From NCBI GenBank assembly GCA_048054495.1, contig JBGMQN010000069.1:62001-126000 (forward strand): a stretch of DNA of 64,000 nt, in the 5' to 3' direction. Source of the DNA: JADFRG01 sp048054495 (GTDB taxonomy: Bacteria > Chloroflexota > Anaerolineae > Anaerolineales > E44-bin32). The notes under the pieces were generated by a model. That model was not told the origin of the DNA. It saw only the letters and a list, made by a program, of their open reading frames with translations, and ran no database searches. Position numbers and translations under genes: made by a program. Below are positions 53,550-62,541 of this stretch, one piece after another; position 1 is the stretch's first letter; every line of letters starts with the position of its first letter.

Positions 53550-53553
<4 letters not shown>

Positions 53554-54161
53554 GCCTCTGGGGCATCGTTCCGGTCAAGGCGCTGGATGAAAGCAAGTCT
53601 CGTTTGCGAGGCGTGCTGACCCCAGACCAACGCGTGGAGCTCAGCCGGGAGATGCTGCTTCACACGCTGCAAGTTCTCTTAGAAATCCCCGAGGTGGAGC
53701 GGACACTGGTCGTCAGCGCGGATCCGAAGGTATTGGCTTTGGCTCGAGAGCATGGGGCCGAGGCCCTGGAAGAGCGGGGCTCCCCCGAGCTTAACAAAGC
53801 CCTGAGCCAGGCAACGGCGCTCGCGCAGGATTCGAACGCGAAGGCGGTCTTGGTGCTGCCAGCGGATCTGCCGCTGATTCAGGCAACGGATGTGAGGGCT
53901 TTGATTGAGCTGACGCAGGACCCGCCAGTCGTCGTTATCTCACCCGATAGGACACACAGCGGGACGAACGCGCTGTTGGTGGCTCCCCTGGGCAAGTTAG
54001 AATATGCCTTCGGGCCGGACAGCTACAATCACCACGTCCGACGAGCAGAGGTTGCTGGGGCTCGAATTGAGATCATTGAGCTCCCGGCGCTTGGCCTGGA
54101 TTTAGATGCCCCCGAAGACCTCGAAATTTATCGAAATCGCTTTGCTCTGATAAAGGAGTAG
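53550..54161 (+). CDS. cofC: phospho-lactate/PEP guanylyltransferase CofC
   Basis: A 203-residue CofC, which activates the three-carbon phospho-acid with GTP for CofD. Motifs: 'WGIVPVKALDESKSRLRGVL', 'VVSADPKVLALAREHGAEAL', 'VLVLPADLPLIQATDV' and 'PDRTHSGTNALLVAP'. The start is TTG at 53550, overlapping the cofD stop as TTGA. An upstream in-frame ATG lies inside cofD and adds no family sequence. No cofG/cofH or fbiC (Fo synthase) gene is in the window. Confidence 0.92.
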
Positions 54162-54165
54162 GAAT

Positions 54166-55167
54166 TTGGCTGCACGGGTCGCTCTCTATCTGCAAGACGC
54201 GCACAACCTGCGCGATGGCTTGCACTACGTTCAGTATGCGGAGAAGCAGGGCTTTGAGGCTGTCTGGCAGGCCGAATCCAGGCTCGTGCGGGATGCGATT
54301 GTGCCCATGGCGGGCTATGCGGCAGTGACCGAGAAACTAAAAGTGGGTTCGGGCGTAATCAACAACTGGACGCGCAACATCGGACTGCTGGCCGCCACCT
54401 TCCTGACCCTGGACGACCTGGCCCCCGGGCGTGTTATCTGTGGCATCGGCGCATGGTGGGACCCGCTCGCCAAGAATGTAGGAATCGAGCGGAGGAAACC
54501 GCTCACCGCCATGCGGGAGACGGTCGAGCTCTTGCGAAGACTGCTTAATATGGAGCGCGTCACCTTCCATGGTGAATTCCATTCCGTAGATGGGATTGAG
54601 TTGGACGTGGTGCACGGGCGCAGGGAGCCACGCGAGGTCCCGATCATGATTGGGGCTACCGGGCTGAAGATGATGGAGCTCGCCGGAGAGATCGCCGACG
54701 GCGTGGTGCTGAATTACTGCGTTCCACCGGAGTACAACGATGAGGCGCTGGAGCATTTGGAGATCGGTGCCAGGCGTGCGGGGCGCACGCTGGATGACCT
54801 CGACCGACCCCAACTGGTCGTGTGCTCGGTAGACCCGGACCGGAATAAGGCTTTTGACAGCAGCCGCGAGCTCCTGACGCAATACCTGGCTCAGCAGCCG
54901 CACATCGCCAGGGCCAGTGGAGTATCGCAGGAAATCGTGACCGAGATCCAGTCCATCCTGGGCTGGCCGGCAACGCATGAGCAGATTCAAAAGGCGAAGC
55001 ATTTAGTTCCCGACGAATTGATCGAGCGCATCACGGCCTCAGGAACTCCGGAGGAGTCGCGCGCCAAGGTTCAGGAGTACATCGATCACGGCGCTACAAC
55101 CCCTATCCTCTACCCGGTCGGCGGCGACGTCGAACTTCTGGTGGACACCTTCAGCCCATTGAGCTGA
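54166..55167 (+). CDS. LLM-class F420-dependent oxidoreductase
   Basis: A 333-residue luciferase-like monooxygenase-fold protein. 'YVQYAEKQGFEAVWQAESRL', 'LDDLAPGRVICGIGAWWDPLAKNVG' in pattern and 'VPIMIGATGLKMMELAGEIADGV' in pattern point to the Mer/F420-dependent branch. It might be a methylene-tetrahydro-type reductase or act on another carbonyl or imine; the substrate is unknown. The TTG start at 54166 has AAAGGAG upstream. It is 4 nt after cofC, so it is part of the F420 operon. Confidence 0.88.
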   Translation: MAARVALYLQDAHNLRDGLHYVQYAEKQGFEAVWQAESRLVRDAIVPMAGYAAVTEKLKVGSGVINNWTRNIGLLAATFLTLDDLAPGRVICGIGAWWDPLAKNVGIERRKPLTAMRETVELLRRLLNMERVTFHGEFHSVDGIELDVVHGRREPREVPIMIGATGLKMMELAGEIADGVVLNYCVPPEYNDEALEHLEIGARRAGRTLDDLDRPQLVVCSVDPDRNKAFDSSRELLTQYLAQQPHIARASGVSQEIVTEIQSILGWPATHEQIQKAKHLVPDELIERITASGTPEESRAKVQEYIDHGATTPILYPVGGDVELLVDTFSPLS

Positions 55168-55182
55168 TCATCGGAGATTTCC

Positions 55183-55665
55183 ATGACAGATACCACCCGA
55201 CAGCGTACCAAGCAGCCCAATTCAAAATATTGTTTTGTCTGTGGTGTCGAGAACCATCATGGTCTTCAGCTGGCCTTCTACTACGATGAAAGCGGAACGG
55301 TTTATGCGGAAGCGACGGTGCCAGATCAGTTTCAGGGCTATCCCGGTACCGTGCATGGAGGAATCGTGGCTGCCATGCTGGACGAAGTAGCGACCCGAGC
55401 GGCAATGGTGGTGGATCCGAACGCTTTCAAAGTGACCGCGAGGATGACTCTCCGCTATCGAAAGAAAGTGCCGACCGGCGAGCCGCTGCAAATGATTGGA
55501 TGGATCGAACGCGAGAGCGGCAGAGCGTCGAAGGCCGCTGCTGAGATTCGGCTCCCGGATGGAAGCCTGGGTGCGGAAGTGGAAGCCCTGATGGTCGATT
55601 ACCCCGATCCGTTTGCCGAGGAGGGCGAACTGGATCGATTGGGCTGGAAAGTGTATCCGGATTGA
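55183..55665 (+). CDS. PaaI-like hotdog-fold thioesterase
   Basis: A 160-residue hotdog protein. 'FQGYPGTVHGGIVAAMLDEVATRAAM' in pattern holds the HGG and Asp/Glu residues typical of acyl-CoA thioesterases. 'YCFVCGVENHHGLQL' near the N-terminus is a common lead-in, with two cysteines and paired His. The physiological acyl-CoA is unknown. It ends the F420 operon, 15 nt after the LLM gene, and 61 nt before the next Mo hydroxylase genes. Confidence 0.86.
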   Translation: MTDTTRQRTKQPNSKYCFVCGVENHHGLQLAFYYDESGTVYAEATVPDQFQGYPGTVHGGIVAAMLDEVATRAAMVVDPNAFKVTARMTLRYRKKVPTGEPLQMIGWIERESGRASKAAAEIRLPDGSLGAEVEALMVDYPDPFAEEGELDRLGWKVYPD

Positions 55666-55726
55666 AATCCGTCCGCTGCGGCCTACCCAAACTTTCTCGA
55701 CGGCCGTCGGACACTTAAGGGGACTC

Positions 55727-56488
55727 ATGACTTCACTCGAATACCACCGGCCCCAAACTCTAGATGAAGCTCTTGAGCTTTTGGAAAGAGGCGTGCCGCT
55801 GGCCGGCGGCACGTGGCTAACGCCCCGCCTGCGCGGGATCGGGGCGCTAGTCGATCTGCAGGACCTGGGCCTCGACCGGATTGGGGCCACTGATGCAGCC
55901 CTGGTTATTGGCGGGACCGCCACGCTCCAGGGGTTGGTTGAAAACTCCGCACTGCTCCCCGACGACCTGGTGCGGGCCGCCCGGCTGGAAGCCGGCTGGA
56001 ACATCCGAAACAAGGCCACCGTGGCCGGAACGATCGTAACCGGCGATGGTCGCTCGGCCCTGCTGACCGTCCTGCTGGCTTTAGATGCAGAGCTGGAAGT
56101 CGCGCCGGGTGACGAACGCGTCTCGCTGGGCGAATTCCTGGGTAGGGGCGCCGATCGGACCGACGGCAAGCTGATCACGGCGATCCACGCCGCCAATCCA
56201 AGCCGTCTGCGATACGCGCAGGTGGCTCGCTCGCCTGCGGATCGGCCGCTGCTCTGCGTGGCAGTCGGGGTAGATAGGGCGGAGACCAGGGTGCTGGTCG
56301 CGCTCGGTGGCTTCGGACCCCACCCGCAGCTATTGTCACGGGACGAGACTTCCGATGCTCAGGAGGCCGCGCAACGGGCTGGGGCCATGTACGCGGATGC
56401 CAGCGACCAGTGGGCCAGCGCCGAATATCGCTCCTCCGCGGCTGCCACGCTCGTAGCCAGGCTGCTAACGGAGGTACATCCGAAATGA
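55727..56488 (+). CDS. molybdenum hydroxylase FAD-binding subunit (system 2), short form
   Basis: A 253-residue CoxM/XdhB-like FAD subunit. 'YHRPQTLDEALELLERGVPLAGGTWLTPRLRG' in pattern gives the first FAD loop, and 'NIRNKATVAGTIVTGDGRSALL' in pattern the second. It is about 40 residues shorter than system 1, mainly in the C-terminal domain, and AGGT replaces the usual AGGTD. It may bind FAD less well or serve as a structural part. The ATG at 55727 follows AAGGGG; a longer frame starting at 55613 overlaps the thioesterase gene. Confidence 0.8.
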   Translation: MTSLEYHRPQTLDEALELLERGVPLAGGTWLTPRLRGIGALVDLQDLGLDRIGATDAALVIGGTATLQGLVENSALLPDDLVRAARLEAGWNIRNKATVAGTIVTGDGRSALLTVLLALDAELEVAPGDERVSLGEFLGRGADRTDGKLITAIHAANPSRLRYAQVARSPADRPLLCVAVGVDRAETRVLVALGGFGPHPQLLSRDETSDAQEAAQRAGAMYADASDQWASAEYRSSAAATLVARLLTEVHPK

Positions 56489-56540
56489 GGCGCACATCCA
56501 GGATCATGCTCCGTCATTGCTGCGCGAAGGATTTCCTCCC

Positions 56541-59531
56541 ATGAAGATCGAATTTAGCCTGAACGGTCAGCCGGTCGAACTGGAGCTTCCCTCATCCACG
56601 ACGCTGTTAGCGGCTCTGCGCGATAGCCTTGCGGTTTTTGGCGTCAAACACGGCTGCGAGACCGGGGAGTGCGGCGCCTGTACGGTCCTACTGGATGGAC
56701 TGCCGGTCAACACCTGCGTGATGCTGGCCGCGCAGGCGGATGGAAAGGACCTTCAGACCATAGAGGCTGTCGGGCAACACCCCGAACTAGGATGGCGACG
56801 CACCGACGGGCTGAGCCCCATTCAGGAGGCATTCGTCGAGACGGGCGCTATTCAATGCGGATACTGCACCCCTTCTATGGTGCTGGCCGCACAATCACTG
56901 ATTAGCAACAACCCCACCCCTGACGAGCAAGAGGTTCGCGAGGCGCTCTCCGGAATACTCTGCCGCTGTACGGGCTACCTGAAGCCGGTTCAGGCCATCC
57001 TGCGGGCGGCGGCGGTGCTGCGCGGAGAGACCCCCGAACCCATCGACGGCGCGATTCTGGCTCCTCCCGAGCTTTTTGGAATTGAGGATGCGCCCTCCTT
57101 AGGCACGCCTGACGCTGGGCCGGAGCTCTTGACGCGCGTGATGCCGCGTATCAAAGTTGTTCCTGAGGTCGAGTCTCTCCGAATCGTAGGCAAACCGGCG
57201 CGTAAAGTCGACGCGGTCAAGCTGGTCCAGGGCAAGCCGGCCTTTGCAGCGGATATAGAAATGAGGGGGATGCTGACCGCCAAGATCCTGAAGAGCCCAT
57301 TGGCGCATGCCCGCATCCAGAAGATTGATGCTTCCAAAGCGCGTGAGCATCCAGGAGTAGCGGCGGTGCTCACTTGGGAAGACCTCCCCCGCGTGGTGTA
57401 TACCACCGCCGGGCAATCGGATCCCATCCCCGGTCCGCTCGACGCATTTTCCTTAGACAACAAGGTGCGCTTCGTGGGCGATCGAGTGGCGCTTGTGGCG
57501 GCCGAGACCGAGCAAGCCGCCAAGGAAGCGCTCGAGCTGATCGAGGTCGAATATGAGGAACTTCCCGCCATCCTGGATCCGCGCAATGCAATGGAGCAGG
57601 GCGCGCCGCAGATTCATGATGAGCCGGAATACGTCGATTTTGAGCAGTCGGATCCCAGCCGCAACCTGGCAGCCGAAATTCGTGTTGATATCGGTGATGT
57701 CGAGAAAGGATTCGAGGCGGCGGACCTTATCGTAGAGGGGACCTATGAGGTCCCCAAGGTTCAGCAGGCGTCCATCGAACCGCATGTGGTTCTTACCTAT
57801 TGGGACGAGGATGACCGCCTGGTCATCCGCACCAGCACGCAGGTCCCGTTTCATGTGCGACGGCAGCTGGCACCGGTGCTCGGGCTGCCGCCCAAGCGCA
57901 TCCGAGTGGTCAAACCCCGCATCGGCGGCGGATTCGGCGGCAAGCAGGAAGTGATGATCGAAGATGTTGCGGCGCATCTGACGATTGCTACCGGCCGGCC
58001 AGTGCGCTTTGAATACACACGGGCAGAGGAGTTCCACGCCGGCCGATCGCGGCACCCGATGCGCCTGAAGATGAAGACCGGCCTCAAGAAGGACGGCACG
58101 ATCACCGCCAATGAAATGTACTGCCTGAGCGACACCGGGGCTTATGGCTGCCACGCACTGACGGTGGCTGGCAACGCAGGCCACAAAAGCATGGCGCTTT
58201 ACGTGGGTGACGGCGAATTCCGAGAGGCGCCCAACATTCGCTTCCACGCCGATGTGGTTTACACCAATACGCCGCCCTCCGGAGCCTACCGCGGCTATGG
58301 CGTGCCGCAGGGGTTCTGGGCCGTCGATCGTCATATGGAGACCATCGCAAGGCAGCTGGAGCTGGATCCGCTCGAGTTTCGGCTGAAAAACGCGCTCCGA
58401 GCGGGAGAAATTCAGCCCTTCAGCACCGCGTGGTCAGAAGGCCGAGAACCAATACCTGAGATCATCCACACTAATGGTCTGGAAGAGTGCGTGGAGCAGG
58501 GAATCGCCGCCTCCGGCTGGGTTGAAAAGTACGGCCGGGAGGACTGGCACACGGTCCCCGGAAAGCCCTATCTTCGTCGCGGCATCGGGGTAGCACTGGC
58601 AATGCAAGGAACGGCGATTCCCTATTTGGACATGGGCGGCGCAAGCATCAAGATCAACGACGACGGGTCCTTCAATCTGCTGGTCGGCGCAACCGATCTG
58701 GGAACCGGATCCGATACGGTGTTGGTGCAGCAGGCTGCGGAGGTGCTGGGCGTGCCGCTGGATGACATCGTGATCTACTCTTCCGACACCGATTTCACCC
58801 CCTTCGACAAGGGGGCCTATGCCTCCAGTACGACCTACATTTCCGGCGCAGCCGTCGTCGGAGCCGCGGAACAGGTCGCAGCACGCATTCGAGCTCGAGC
58901 CGCCCGTATGCTCTCTAAGCGAGGCGGTGAGCAGGTCAAGCCCGAGCTGATCACTCTGGCCGACTCTCAAGCCTGGGCTCCGGATGGGCGCTCGGTCACG
59001 ATGGAAGAGGTGGCACTGAATGCGCTTCATCATGAGCACCAGGAGCAGATCATGGGCGTAGCGTCCTACGTCTCACCGGTTGCGCCTCCGCCGTTCGTAG
59101 CTCAATTTGCAGAAGTGACGGTGGATATCGAGACTGGTCAGGTGACGGTGGATCGGCTGGTCATAGCGGTAGACTCCGGAGTGATTGTGAATCCACTGAC
59201 CGCCTCGGGCCAGATCGAAGGGGGTATGACCCAGGCACTGGGCTATGCGGTGAGTGAAGAGATGCTGTATGACGAGGCGGGCCACCCGCGTGAGGTGGAC
59301 TTCACCGACTACCATATCTTTTCCGCGCATGAGATGCCCGAGCTGGAGACCATGTTCATCGAAACCTTCGAGCCTTCCCACCCGTTTGGCGTGAAGGGGG
59401 TTGCGGAGATCCCAATGGACGGAGTGGCACCCGCGGTGGGGAACGCGGTGCTCGACGCCTGCGGCGCAAGCGTAAACGTCGCGCCGATCACTCCCGAACG
59501 GGTCTGGCGCGAGCTGAGGGCGAAAGCCTGA
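56541..59531 (+). CDS. molybdenum hydroxylase, fused [2Fe-2S]-Mo subunit (system 2)
   Basis: A 996-residue protein with an N-terminal [2Fe-2S] domain (Cys39, 44, 47 and 59), a second [2Fe-2S] domain ('GAIQCGYCTPSM', 'LCRCTGYL'), a linker with low similarity (about 160-220) and the Mo part with 'GGGFGGKQE', 'GAYRGYGVPQG' and the late Glu in 'GVKGVAEIP'. It is related to but clearly distinct from system 1: 'AFRGFG' becomes 'AYRGYG', and the linker is longer. The substrate is unknown; a purine or other N-heterocycle is likely. The XdhC gene follows in the same frame. Confidence 0.88.
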   Translation: MKIEFSLNGQPVELELPSSTTLLAALRDSLAVFGVKHGCETGECGACTVLLDGLPVNTCVMLAAQADGKDLQTIEAVGQHPELGWRRTDGLSPIQEAFVETGAIQCGYCTPSMVLAAQSLISNNPTPDEQEVREALSGILCRCTGYLKPVQAILRAAAVLRGETPEPIDGAILAPPELFGIEDAPSLGTPDAGPELLTRVMPRIKVVPEVESLRIVGKPARKVDAVKLVQGKPAFAADIEMRGMLTAKILKSPLAHARIQKIDASKAREHPGVAAVLTWEDLPRVVYTTAGQSDPIPGPLDAFSLDNKVRFVGDRVALVAAETEQAAKEALELIEVEYEELPAILDPRNAMEQGAPQIHDEPEYVDFEQSDPSRNLAAEIRVDIGDVEKGFEAADLIVEGTYEVPKVQQASIEPHVVLTYWDEDDRLVIRTSTQVPFHVRRQLAPVLGLPPKRIRVVKPRIGGGFGGKQEVMIEDVAAHLTIATGRPVRFEYTRAEEFHAGRSRHPMRLKMKTGLKKDGTITANEMYCLSDTGAYGCHALTVAGNAGHKSMALYVGDGEFREAPNIRFHADVVYTNTPPSGAYRGYGVPQGFWAVDRHMETIARQLELDPLEFRLKNALRAGEIQPFSTAWSEGREPIPEIIHTNGLEECVEQGIAASGWVEKYGREDWHTVPGKPYLRRGIGVALAMQGTAIPYLDMGGASIKINDDGSFNLLVGATDLGTGSDTVLVQQAAEVLGVPLDDIVIYSSDTDFTPFDKGAYASSTTYISGAAVVGAAEQVAARIRARAARMLSKRGGEQVKPELITLADSQAWAPDGRSVTMEEVALNALHHEHQEQIMGVASYVSPVAPPPFVAQFAEVTVDIETGQVTVDRLVIAVDSGVIVNPLTASGQIEGGMTQALGYAVSEEMLYDEAGHPREVDFTDYHIFSAHEMPELETMFIETFEPSHPFGVKGVAEIPMDGVAPAVGNAVLDACGASVNVAPITPERVWRELRAKA

Positions 59532-59546
59532 TCCCGGAGGCCTCGG

Positions 59547-60368
59547 CTGTCGACTCATCGGTTTTTCGCCCGAATTGCAGAGCTTCAGGAGGCCGGGAAG
59601 CCTGTGGCAGTGGCCACGGTCGTGCACACAACCGGATCGGTCCCCAGGCACGAAGGGACCCGCATGCTCATCCATCCCGACGGTCAGATCGAGGGAACCG
59701 TGGGGGGCGGCCAGCTCGAGGGCCGCGTGATCCAGGCCGCGCTGGCGGCCCTGGAGGATGGCCTCCCGAAGAACCTGCATTATAAGTTCCGGGATGTTGA
59801 GCAGGGTGACGCGGGTGTCTGTGGCGGAGAGATGGAGGTATTCGTGGAGGCAGTGAGACCCTCACCTACAGTGGTCGTCGTCGGCGGAGGGCATGTCGGA
59901 AGCTCCGTCGCCCATCTGGCCCATTGGCTGGGATTTCGCGTCATCGTCTCCGATGACCGTCCCGAATTCGCCACGCCGGAGGCGGTGCCCGGGGCAGATG
60001 AGTACATCCAGGGGCCGCTGGCTGAATTGCCCGGCAAGATCACTATCACTCCCGAAACCTACCTCATGCTGACAACGCGCGGCGTGCCGGTCGATGTGGA
60101 CGGCCTGCCACTATTGCTGGACAGTGAGGCCGGATATATCGGAGTGATTGGATCCAAGCGTCGCTGGGATGCCTGCGCGCAGCAGCTGGCCGAGCGAGGG
60201 GTCTCGCAAGAGAAGATCGCGCGGGTTGTGTCTCCGATGGGTCTCGAACTGAACGCCGAAACGCCGGAGGAAATCGCGATCAGTATGCTGGCCCAGATCA
60301 TCATGCTGCGCAGGGGCGGCAGTGGCGAGCACATGGCGCACAAGCCCAAGATTCGGAAACAGGCATGA
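59547..60368 (+). CDS. xdhC: XdhC/CoxI-family Mo cofactor insertion protein, probable CTG start
   Basis: A 273-residue XdhC: an N-terminal XdhC_CoxI domain ('ATVVHTTGSVPRHEGTRML' in pattern, then 'EGTVGGGQLEGRV', then 'CGGEMEVFVE') and a C-terminal Rossmann part ('VVVVGGGHVGSSVAHLAHWLGFRV' in pattern, 'YIGVIGSKRR'). It binds molybdenum cofactor, sulfurates it and inserts it in the hydroxylase. A GTG at 59604 would delete the first helix 'FFARIAELQEAG', which the family needs. The only usable earlier codon is CTG at 59547, with GGAGG 6 nt upstream. Confidence 0.85.
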   Translation: MSTHRFFARIAELQEAGKPVAVATVVHTTGSVPRHEGTRMLIHPDGQIEGTVGGGQLEGRVIQAALAALEDGLPKNLHYKFRDVEQGDAGVCGGEMEVFVEAVRPSPTVVVVGGGHVGSSVAHLAHWLGFRVIVSDDRPEFATPEAVPGADEYIQGPLAELPGKITITPETYLMLTTRGVPVDVDGLPLLLDSEAGYIGVIGSKRRWDACAQQLAERGVSQEKIARVVSPMGLELNAETPEEIAISMLAQIIMLRRGGSGEHMAHKPKIRKQA

Positions 60369-60401
60369 GGCCCGTGCGACCTAAGGAGCGCTGAGCACAC
60401 G

Positions 60402-61832
60402 ATGTGGGAGCGCTACCATACCGTTCGTTCCGTGGACGAGGCGGTCGATCTGCTTGCCAAATACGCCGGCTCGGCGCGCATCGTGGCCGGCGCCACGGAT
60501 TTGATCCTCGAGATTGAGGGCGGCCTGCGGCCGGACCTGCATGGCCTGATCGATATCACGCGTATCCCAGGGCTGGATCACATCACTCTGGATGACGATG
60601 GATGGATTCACCTCGGCCCGCTCGTCACGCACAACCACTGTGCCGTTTCTGAGCTGATCATTGAGCGCGCCTACGCGCTCGCCCGTGCCTGCTGGGAGGT
60701 AGGCGCCCCGCAGATCCGCAATCGGGGCACGGTTGCGGGAAACCTGATCACCGCCTCGCCCGCCAACGATTCGATCACTCCGCTTATGGCGCTCGATGCG
60801 CAGGTGACTCTTCGATCCACCTCTGACGAGCGCATAGTCCCGCTGAAGGACTTCTACACCGGCGTACGCCAGACCGTAATGCAGGACGACGAGTTCATGG
60901 CCGACATTGCCTTCCCGGCGCCGCCCGAGGGGAGCCCTTCGACGTTCATCAAGCTGGGTTTGCGCCGTGCCCAGGCCATCTCCATCGTCAATATCGCCGC
61001 GGTGCTTGAGATGCAAGACGCCCAGGTAGTGGAGGCCTCCATCGCGTTGGGTTCGGTGAAACCGACGATCGTGCGAGCGGAAGCGGCGGAGGATTACTTG
61101 CGAGGTAAAGCGCTCGACGACGAGACCATCCGGCGGGCGAGCGAACTGGCGGTCGAGGCCGCCTCCCCGATCGACGACGTCCGAGCTTCTGCACGCTACC
61201 GAGCGGAGATGGTGCGCGTCTGCACTCGTCGGGCATTGCAGAGCCTGGCGGACGGAACGGAGCGCGCCGACTATCCCGAGGCTCCCGTCACCCTCTGGGG
61301 GCCGGAAGAGCGGCACTGGTCGCGGGAGCTCACCGAGTCGACCGTACATCCCGGGACGATCGAAACCGTGATCAATGGCCGCCCCTATCAATTCGAATCG
61401 GGTTCGGGGAAAACGTTGCTCCGGTTGCTGAGAGAAGAAGGGAGTCTCACGGGTACTAAGGAGGGCTGTGCGGAGGGTGAGTGTGGGGCTTGCACCGTCG
61501 ACCTGGACGGCATGGCAGTCATGGCCTGCATGGTCCCTGCTCCCCGGGCTCACGGCGCCGAGATCCGCACCGTAGAGGGTCTGTCAAGTGATGGCGCGCT
61601 GCACCCCATTCAACGGGGATTCATCGAGGCGGGTGCGGTCCAGTGCGGGTATTGCACTCCGGGATTCCTGATGTCGGGTGCCATGCTGTTGGAGGAGCGT
61701 CCCGATCCGGATACTAAGGAGATACGCCAATCCATCACCGGCAATCTGTGCCGCTGTACCGGGTATTATTCGATTGTGAGCGCATTCGAACGCGCGGCCG
61801 AGCTCAGTAGGGATAGTTCTAATTTGCCGTAG
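60402..61832 (+). CDS. molybdenum hydroxylase FAD-[2Fe-2S] fusion subunit (system 3)
   Basis: A 476-residue fusion: an FAD-binding subunit (about 1-285; 'IVAGATDLILEIEGG', 'GAPQIRNRGTVAGNLITASPAND' in pattern) joined to the two [2Fe-2S] domains (about 315-470; 'GCAEGECGACTV', 'GAVQCGYCTPGF', 'LCRCTGYY'). This order is like XdhA of some bacteria and unlike systems 1 and 2, where the iron-sulfur part is fused to the Mo subunit. Its Mo partner starts 710 nt on, after a repeat tract and a small membrane protein gene. Confidence 0.9.
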   Translation: MWERYHTVRSVDEAVDLLAKYAGSARIVAGATDLILEIEGGLRPDLHGLIDITRIPGLDHITLDDDGWIHLGPLVTHNHCAVSELIIERAYALARACWEVGAPQIRNRGTVAGNLITASPANDSITPLMALDAQVTLRSTSDERIVPLKDFYTGVRQTVMQDDEFMADIAFPAPPEGSPSTFIKLGLRRAQAISIVNIAAVLEMQDAQVVEASIALGSVKPTIVRAEAAEDYLRGKALDDETIRRASELAVEAASPIDDVRASARYRAEMVRVCTRRALQSLADGTERADYPEAPVTLWGPEERHWSRELTESTVHPGTIETVINGRPYQFESGSGKTLLRLLREEGSLTGTKEGCAEGECGACTVDLDGMAVMACMVPAPRAHGAEIRTVEGLSSDGALHPIQRGFIEAGAVQCGYCTPGFLMSGAMLLEERPDPDTKEIRQSITGNLCRCTGYYSIVSAFERAAELSRDSSNLP

Positions 61833-61930
61833 ACGGCGGAAAAGGCCGCAAATAGAGTGGGAGCTGCCCGGTCGTTCCTTTGCGCATAGCCAATTGCGGT
61901 GGACGCGGGCGGACATCAGGTAGTACGAGA

Positions 61931-62032
61931 GACCGTGAAGGTTTGGGACAGAAGGAGGAGGCAGGACCGCGATGTTTTGGGATAGAAGAAAGACGTAGGA
62001 CCGCGAAGGTTTGTGGCAGGAGGAGATCGAGA
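61931..62032 (+). repeat. three imperfect 34-bp tandem repeats
   Basis: Units start at 61931, 61965 and 61999, each with GACCG-GA-GTTT-GG-A/CAG features, about 70% alike by eye. They lie in a 283-nt region between the FAD-FeS subunit gene and the small membrane protein gene, in which I see no other gene. Role unknown. Confidence 0.6.
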
Positions 62033-62115
62033 CTCGTCTTGCGGCGGTCGATGGGGATCGAGGCAGGAAATCAATTTGGCTAGTGAGGTTGGGCACCACA
62101 GGATGGGAGGGACAC

Positions 62116-62496
62116 ATGGGTAGAAGAAGCTCATGGCAGTTCCAGCAACACGAACGAGAACGCAAGGAAGCCAAGAAGATGAACCCGGTATGGCGCGGGG
62201 TCGGCTGCCTGCTTGTCGTGGCGATCGGTGCGCTGGGATTCCTGTTCGCGAATTGGTTCCTGGTTCAGAATGCAATCAACGGCTGGATCTACCTCCCGCC
62301 CGAGGTGATCAATCCAAATGTACGCGGGATCGGCAGTTTCCTCGCGGGCGGCAATCTGGTTCGTTTCGTGGTAGCTCTGACGTTTCTGCTGTTCGCATTT
62401 GCTTTCGTGAATTTCTTGTACGCCATCTTCTTTCCTGTGCAGCCCGGAGAGTACGACCTCCCCACGCCCAAGCGCCGGCGAAAACCTCGCCGATAG
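62116..62496 (+). CDS. small two-helix membrane protein between split hydroxylase genes
   Basis: A 126-residue protein with a charged N-terminus, two membrane helices (about 28-52 and 82-107) and a very basic C-terminal tail ending in KRRRKPRR. GGGAGGG lies 4 nt before the ATG. I do not recognise the family. It is encoded between the FAD-FeS and Mo genes of hydroxylase system 3, so it might anchor that enzyme to the membrane, but an unrelated insertion is equally possible. Confidence 0.62.
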   Translation: MGRRSSWQFQQHERERKEAKKMNPVWRGVGCLLVVAIGALGFLFANWFLVQNAINGWIYLPPEVINPNVRGIGSFLAGGNLVRFVVALTFLLFAFAFVNFLYAIFFPVQPGEYDLPTPKRRRKPRR

Positions 62497-62541
62497 CGCG
62501 GTTTACATAACCTAGAGTTCAGAAAGCCGGAGGACACACAC

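Noticed and set aside
61931..62032. A CRISPR array
   Set aside because: The three units are contiguous and imperfect with no unique spacers, and no cas genes are in the window.
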